Assembly (NCBI GenBank): GCA_959019775.1 | Contig: CAUEPS010000018.1 | Coordinates: 1 to 36,572, forward strand | Source of the DNA: an uncultured Collinsella sp. | GTDB taxonomy: Bacteria; Actinomycetota; Coriobacteriia; Coriobacteriales; Coriobacteriaceae | Length of the DNA: 36,572 bases | Direction of reading: 5' to 3' | Part shown: in pieces, positions 32,743 through 36,572 of the stretch | Layout of the letters: every line of letters starts with the position of its first letter | Numbering within the stretch: the stretch's first letter is position 1 | Notes under the pieces: generated by a model | Databases searched by the model: none | The model's input: only the letters and a program-made list of their open reading frames with translations | What the model was told of the DNA's origin: nothing | Program-made: the position numbers and the translations under genes

Positions 32743-32805
32743 TTACAAATTCGTAAACTTTTTTCAAAAAAGTGCTTGCACAGTTCTCGAATCATAGGTT
32801 ATTAT
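32743..32805 (+). promoter_or_regulatory. tRNA-Leu promoter with upstream palindromes
   Basis: TTGCAC (-35, 32776-32781), 18-nt spacer, TATTAT (-10, 32800-32805). The perfect A/T palindrome ACTTTTTT-C-AAAAAAGT (32757-32773) ends 2 nt before the -35; the A-tract could act as an UP element. Just upstream is TTACAAATTCGTAA (32743-32756), one mismatch from the palindrome near opp. Confidence 0.75.
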
Positions 32806-32862
32806 CTTCCTCGTTGAACGCGCGGGTCCAACAAAACGAACCGCGAATCAACAACATAGCAT

Positions 32863-32949
32863 GTCGGAGTGGCGGAATTGGCAGACGCGCTAGCTTGAGG
32901 TGCTAGTGACCGCTTTTTGGTCATGCGGGTTCAAGTCCCGCCTCCGACA
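32863..32949 (+). tRNA. tRNA-Leu (anticodon GAG)
   Basis: Class II tRNA of 87 nt. Acceptor GTCGGAG (32863-32869) pairs with CTCCGAC (32942-32948), discriminator A. The anticodon stem CTAGC/GCTAG encloses the loop TTGAGGT with anticodon GAG (32897-32899). The long variable arm TGACC/GGTCA and the T-arm GGTTCAAGTC are present. The CCA end is encoded (32950-32952). Confidence 0.97.
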
Positions 32950-32963
32950 CCATCGCATTTGAG

Positions 32964-32985
32964 AAGCCTCTTCTGAGGCTTTTTT
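32964..32985 (+). terminator. Terminator after tRNA-Leu
   Basis: 7-bp stem AAGCCTC (32964-32970) with GAGGCTT (32975-32981), TTCT loop, followed by a run of T. Confidence 0.9.
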
Positions 32986-33011
32986 GTTACCGATAGACGG
33001 TGAGGTCCACG

Positions 33012-35357
33012 ATGGAAACGCTTGAGCGCAACGAGTGGGCAGACGTTGCCCAACTGGTCGAGATCACGAGCGATGCTGTCATCATCTGTGAGCTCGACGG
33101 AACCATTCTGCATGTGAATAATCGTTTGCTCGACCTGATGTGCGAGGAACGCGCTGACGTCATCGGCGGTGATGTCAAAGACGTTCTGTACTCGTCTGCC
33201 TTTGAGCGCGCGACCGAGCATCGTCTGCCGTTTGAGACCGATGGCTCCGAGAGCGAGCTGATGCTCAAGCTGAGCGACGGATCTTTTATTCCCGTCTTGG
33301 TTCGCGCGGGTTCCGTTACGCCTCCGCGTATCTTTGGACGTCGTGCACCGCGTGTCCTGGTGGCGCTTCACAGCATCGAAGAGCAGTATTCCCACGATCG
33401 TCAGCTCAAACGTGCGCTATCGGAGCTTAGGGTGGCGAATAAACGCCTTTCGGGTACCCTTTCGGTCATTATGAGTACCGTGGGCTCCGATGAGCTCCCC
33501 AGCTTGCTCGATACCGTTTTGAATCAGCTCGTTGGAACGCTCGATGCCTCCGGTGCGGCTATCTATTTTTCCGAGAGCGGCGGCTTTAAGCTCCGCGGTG
33601 TTTCTAGGGAGCTTGAGGATAGCTATCTGCCCGAGTTTATGCCGTACGGCGCGGGCATTCCGACCTACGTGCTTCGCGAGTCGCGTGCCTGTCGCCTGTC
33701 GATTCAGCAGGACCTTGAGGGCGACCGGGTTGCTTCGGGTATGTTCATGGATTTGGACAATCGTTCCAAGCACTTGCTGCGCGTGCAGGATATGCCCCCG
33801 TATCGCAGCGAGATCTGTCTTCCCGTGTTTTACGGCACGCAGGTCCTTGGCGTGTTGGAAGTTGGCTGGAAACGCCCCCAGGCGCCACTTGCCTATGACG
33901 TGAACGTGCTCGAGGTCATCTGCGATTACCTGTCTATTCAGCTGGTCGGCATGGCGTCGAGCTTACGTTCGCGCCGCACGGCGGAGCTCGGCCGCTCGCT
34001 CAATTTGCTGCGCGACGAACTGTTTATCTATCTCGATGATCCCGTTGCCGCCTCGCGAGCGGTGTCGACGGAAATCTGCACGGTGCTCAATTGTCATTTC
34101 TGCCCAGTGGAGTATGATGCGAGTCTTGACGCCTATGTCATCGATTTTGAGGGCGGCAGTCGTGTGGCGTTGCCGGGCGATCTGGAGTCGCTCTTCTTTT
34201 CCACCACCGCACCGGCTGCGCGTTTGGGGGTCGCTTCCGATGGTTTTGAGCCGTCGGTGCTGGGCGGTGCGAGTGCTGATGATCTTAAGCATGTGCGCTT
34301 GACCCGCGTCGACGAATCCATGCCTATGGGCGGATGGTTGAGGGCTCATGGCCTGCCGTGCCAGGGCCTCTATGTCGATTCCGGCTTCGAGGCGGGACGC
34401 GTTCGTTCGGAGGGCGGCGGTCGGCGGAACAACGATGCAATCGTTCCCGCCGACGTTGCCAAGGGACCGACGACGCGCGCATTGCTGCTCCGCGATGGCA
34501 GCCAAGAACCAATTGACGACCTTGAATACGACTACCTGGTGCATCTGGCGCATGACTTTGAGCTGATCTATGAAGGCGAGTCTCAAAAGCGCGAAGAGCG
34601 TCATATCGCTCAGACGCTTCAGATTGGCATGAGAAATTCGCTTGGTGACGTTCCGGGCATTGCAACCGATTCGGTATATCTATCGGCAACGAATTCTGCG
34701 TTGGTCGGCGGTGACTTCTATACGCTTGTCCGACTTCCCGACGATTGCGCCGTTATGATTTTGGGCGATGTATCCGGCAAGGGAATCGAGGCGGCGTCGA
34801 TGTCGGCGCTCGTCAAGACAGCGCTGACGGCCTATGCCTGGGAGGGTGCGGGGCCTGCCCGTATGGCACGCTCGCTCAATAGCATGCTCATGGGCTTTTC
34901 GAGGGTCGAGACGTTTGTGACGGCGTTTATCGCCAAGATCGATCTTAAAGCGGGTCGCGCAACCTATTGCTCTGCGGGGCATCCTCCCACTATGGTCATT
35001 AGGCCGTCGTCGACGCCGCTTGGTGGCGGTGAAGCCCGAGGCGGAGAAGTGGAGCTCCTTGGGTGCCAATCGGGCGTGATCGGTGCCTTTGAGAGCATGG
35101 TGTACGAGACGGGCGTGTTTACGTTCGCTCCTGGTGACATGCTATTTATGTATACCGACGGAACAATCGAAGCACGTGATCGCTCGGGTGCTTTCTTTGG
35201 CGAGCAGCGCCTTCGTGACCTTCTGCTCTCTGTCTCGGGTGAGGGCGTATCGGGAATCTGCGGCAAGGTCTTGGGCGAGCTTGACCGCTTTACCGAGTCG
35301 GCGCTGAACGATGACATCGCGCTGGTTTCCCTTGAGTTTTTACGGGGTCGATCGTAG
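33012..35357 (+). CDS. PAS-GAF-PP2C (SpoIIE/RsbU-type) serine phosphatase
   Basis: 781-residue soluble sensor phosphatase. An N-terminal PAS domain (about 12-125: D-A-V-I-I-C-E-L-D-G-T-I-L-H-V-N) is followed by a coiled segment, a GAF domain (about 160-315), a less recognisable middle region (about 330-515), and a C-terminal PPM/SpoIIE phosphatase (about 525-776). The phosphatase keeps its metal-binding acids: G-G-D (566-568), G-D-V-S-G-K-G with Asp586, Y-T-D-G with Asp716, and N-D-D (766-768). Such proteins dephosphorylate STAS-domain anti-sigma antagonists; the next gene encodes a STAS domain. ATG 33012 has GAGG (33002-33005) 6 nt upstream; an in-frame GTG at 33000 is the alternative. The gene lies 26 nt after the tRNA-Leu terminator, with no clear promoter of its own. 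The sensed signal is unknown. Confidence 0.9.
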   Translation: METLERNEWADVAQLVEITSDAVIICELDGTILHVNNRLLDLMCEERADVIGGDVKDVLYSSAFERATEHRLPFETDGSESELMLKLSDGSFIPVLVRAGSVTPPRIFGRRAPRVLVALHSIEEQYSHDRQLKRALSELRVANKRLSGTLSVIMSTVGSDELPSLLDTVLNQLVGTLDASGAAIYFSESGGFKLRGVSRELEDSYLPEFMPYGAGIPTYVLRESRACRLSIQQDLEGDRVASGMFMDLDNRSKHLLRVQDMPPYRSEICLPVFYGTQVLGVLEVGWKRPQAPLAYDVNVLEVICDYLSIQLVGMASSLRSRRTAELGRSLNLLRDELFIYLDDPVAASRAVSTEICTVLNCHFCPVEYDASLDAYVIDFEGGSRVALPGDLESLFFSTTAPAARLGVASDGFEPSVLGGASADDLKHVRLTRVDESMPMGGWLRAHGLPCQGLYVDSGFEAGRVRSEGGGRRNNDAIVPADVAKGPTTRALLLRDGSQEPIDDLEYDYLVHLAHDFELIYEGESQKREERHIAQTLQIGMRNSLGDVPGIATDSVYLSATNSALVGGDFYTLVRLPDDCAVMILGDVSGKGIEAASMSALVKTALTAYAWEGAGPARMARSLNSMLMGFSRVETFVTAFIAKIDLKAGRATYCSAGHPPTMVIRPSSTPLGGGEARGGEVELLGCQSGVIGAFESMVYETGVFTFAPGDMLFMYTDGTIEARDRSGAFFGEQRLRDLLLSVSGEGVSGICGKVLGELDRFTESALNDDIALVSLEFLRGRS

Positions 35358-35438
35358 GTCACGACGCCTGACGGGCGAAATCTGCGCGGTTGCAGATACG
35401 TGTGCATCGAGCGAGCTCTTTTGGGGAACCATGGTCGT

Positions 35439-36185
35439 ATGAATGAGTGGAATGACATAGCGGTTTTGACGCCACCGGGCGATATCGACATCGCCTCGGT
35501 GCCCGCACTGCGCCGACGGTTGGATAATTTGATAGACCGGGGCGTGCGACGTGTTGTCATCAATTGCCAGACCGTGGGTTTTATCGACTCGACGGGTTTG
35601 GCGTTTTTGCTTACACGTGCTAGAGAGCTTATGAGGCATGAGGGACTGCTTTCGCTCGTTAACGCCTCCGATGAGGTCGTTCGCTTTTTGGAAATTGCCC
35701 GACTTGTCGACATCCTTCATGTTGCGGGCCCGGCGCGTGAGTCGATTCCCGCCATTCCGGTGGGGGAGTTGCCGCGATGGAGCAAGAGCGTCGAAGTGCG
35801 GCGAGGCATCGAGAATCTCCCGTATTATCGGCACCGTGTGGTCGAGCTCCTCGAATCACTTCCCCTGAGGCGTGATGAACGCTATGACGTCGCATTGGCG
35901 TTGGGGGAGGCATTGGGTAACGCATATGACCATGCGGGCGGTGTTGGCTGCATCCTGACGGTTCAGGCCTATGGGGACCGTGTTGTGCTCGAGGTGCTTG
36001 ATCGTGGCGTAGGCTATTCTATCGATGGGGCGAGCGAGCCGGTGGCATCCGAGGAACGCGGACGCGGTATCAAGCTTATGCGTATGCTCGTCGATAATGT
36101 GGAAGTTGCCCGTCGTACGGATGGCGCCGGCACACGTGTTCGGATGGTGAAGCTGTATAGCTCGGCATTGGAATCGTGCGCTTAG
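35439..36185 (+). CDS. STAS-HATPase fusion: antagonist (RsbV-like) joined to anti-sigma kinase (RsbW-like)
   Basis: 248 residues with two domains usually found in separate proteins. Residues 1-100 are a STAS domain: V-L-T-P-P-G-D-I-D-I, then V-G-F-I-D-S-T-G-L with the expected phosphorylation site Ser51. Residues about 120-242 are an RsbW/SpoIIAB-type HATPase: N-box with Glu157 and Asn161 in A-L-G-E-A-L-G-N-A-Y-D-H-A, G1 box L-D-R-G-V-G-Y (187-193), and G2 box R-G-R-G-I-K-L-M (207-214). In known partner switches the kinase phosphorylates the STAS serine and holds the sigma factor; the phosphatase reverses it. The upstream PP2C gene is the obvious counterpart. No sigma factor is in the window. 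ATG 35439 has GGGGA (35423-35427) about 11 nt upstream; alternatives exist from GTG 35400. Confidence 0.88.
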   Translation: MNEWNDIAVLTPPGDIDIASVPALRRRLDNLIDRGVRRVVINCQTVGFIDSTGLAFLLTRARELMRHEGLLSLVNASDEVVRFLEIARLVDILHVAGPARESIPAIPVGELPRWSKSVEVRRGIENLPYYRHRVVELLESLPLRRDERYDVALALGEALGNAYDHAGGVGCILTVQAYGDRVVLEVLDRGVGYSIDGASEPVASEERGRGIKLMRMLVDNVEVARRTDGAGTRVRMVKLYSSALESCA

Positions 36186-36230
36186 GGTCTTGGCTTGGCA
36201 TTATTTACCTGCATGAACTTGCTTCGAGCA

Positions 36231-36278
36231 ACTTTTTTGAAAAAAGTACTTGCGTCTTTAGGACAACTCGCGTAAATT
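36231..36278 (+). promoter_or_regulatory. Promoter of the tRNA-Gly/Cys array
   Basis: TTGCGT (-35, 36250-36255), 17-nt spacer, TAAATT (-10, 36273-36278). The palindrome ACTTTTTT-G-AAAAAAGT (36231-36247) ends 2 nt before the -35, exactly as at the tRNA-Leu promoter. Confidence 0.72.
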
Positions 36279-36290
36279 AATAACCCGCAA

Positions 36291-36363
36291 GCGGACATGG
36301 CTCAGTTGGTAGAGCACAACCTTGCCAAGGTTGGGGTCGCGGGTTCGAGCCCCGTTGTCCGCT
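36291..36363 (+). tRNA. tRNA-Gly (anticodon GCC)
   Basis: 73 nt. Acceptor GCGGACA pairs with TGTCCGC (36356-36362), discriminator T. The anticodon stem CAACC/GGTTG encloses TTGCCAA with GCC at 36324-36326; T-arm GGTTCGAGCC. CCA is encoded at 36364-36366. Confidence 0.97.
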
Positions 36364-36376
36364 CCATTGCATTTCC

Positions 36377-36400
36377 GGACCGTCTCAAGCGGTCCTTTTT
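36377..36400 (+). terminator. Terminator-like hairpin inside the tRNA array
   Basis: GGACCG (36377-36382) pairs with CGGTCC (36390-36395), 7-nt loop, followed by TTTTT. It ends one base before the 5' end of tRNA-Cys, with no promoter between. Confidence 0.75.
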
Positions 36401-36401
36401 C

Positions 36402-36472
36402 GGCGAAGTGGCCAAGTGGTAAGGCAGAGGCCTGCAAAGCCTTTACCCCCGGTTCGAATCCGGGCTTCGCCT
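36402..36472 (+). tRNA. tRNA-Cys (anticodon GCA)
   Basis: 71 nt. Acceptor GGCGAAG (36402-36408) pairs with CTTCGCC (36465-36471), discriminator T. The anticodon loop CTGCAAA gives GCA at 36434-36436. T-arm GGTTCGAATC. CCA is encoded at 36473-36475. Confidence 0.96.
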
Positions 36473-36484
36473 CCAGGCAACATC

Positions 36485-36510
36485 CGGGCGCTCCGGCGCC
36501 CGTTTTGTTT
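36485..36510 (+). terminator. Terminator-like hairpin after tRNA-Cys
   Basis: CGGGCGC (36485-36491) pairs with GCGCCCG (36496-36502), 4-nt loop, then TTTTGTTTT. Only 7 nt separate it from the next tRNA. Confidence 0.8.
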
Positions 36511-36517
36511 TACATAT

Positions 36518-36572
36518 GCGGACATGGCTCAGTTGGTAGAGCACAACCTTGCCAAGGTTGGGGTCGCGGGTT
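36518..36572 (+). tRNA. tRNA-Gly (anticodon GCC), second copy, cut by window end
   Basis: All 55 visible bases are identical to the first 55 bases of the tRNA-Gly at 36291. Anticodon GCC at 36551-36553. The T-arm and the 3' half of the acceptor lie outside the window. Confidence 0.93.

Noticed and set aside
32456..32817. Small frames on both strands over palindrome B
   Set aside because: They exist only because the palindrome reads through on both strands; the encoded peptides mirror each other and have no start signals.

Overview
The window (36.6 kb, GC-rich, with G/C-ending codons strongly preferred in the best-expressed genes) looks like chromosome of an actinobacterium of class Coriobacteriia, most likely Collinsella or a close relative. 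This is inferred from rapZ-whiA, a pgk-tpiA-gpmI-secG run, and the host-glycan style of the accessory genes; no 16S gene is present to confirm it. Every protein gene and every tRNA is on the + strand. I see no CRISPR array, insertion sequence or prophage gene.

Layout. (1) 1-8.0 kb, housekeeping: uvrA, a YbaK-type editing deacylase, murJ with an unusual 250-residue acidic N-terminal extension, and uvrC. (2) 8.0-18.8 kb, a sialic-acid (nan) locus: a dipeptide-type ABC transporter in four proteins (Tat/lipoprotein binding protein, permease, permease-ATPase fusion, ATPase), an acetyl-esterase-like hydrolase, its tandem copy that has lost the nucleophile, then nanA, nanK and nanE. It can be read as uptake of sialic acid, probable O-deacetylation, cleavage to ManNAc plus pyruvate, phosphorylation, and epimerisation to GlcNAc-6-P. 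nagA and nagB are not in the window. Most intercistronic gaps carry strong hairpins and the promoter region carries a perfect operator-like inverted repeat. (3) 18.8-20.8 kb: rapZ and whiA. (4) 20.8-26.1 kb, lower glycolysis: gap, a strong terminator, then pgk-tpiA-gpmI with overlapping or near-abutting genes, a terminator, and secG with its own terminator. (5) 26.1-32.3 kb: a classical five-gene oppABCDF peptide transporter. (6) 32.3-32.8 kb: a non-coding stretch with two 125-nt near-perfect palindromes and stacked hairpins. (7) 32.8-36.6 kb: tRNA-Leu(GAG), a PAS-GAF-PP2C phosphatase, a STAS-HATPase fusion protein (antagonist and anti-sigma kinase in one chain), and a tRNA-Gly/tRNA-Cys/tRNA-Gly array that runs off the window.

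The observations I rate highest are: the MurJ extension with three T-A-V-F/Y repeats resembling Ser/Thr-kinase/FHA phosphosites; the STAS-HATPase fusion next to its likely phosphatase; the nucleophile-less esterase copy in the nan locus; loss of the C-terminal cysteine motif from both ATPases of the nan transporter; the G-U-rich structured RNA before nanE; the large palindromes at 32.3-32.7 kb; and an identical-geometry A/T palindrome placed exactly 2 nt upstream of the -35 of two tRNA promoters.
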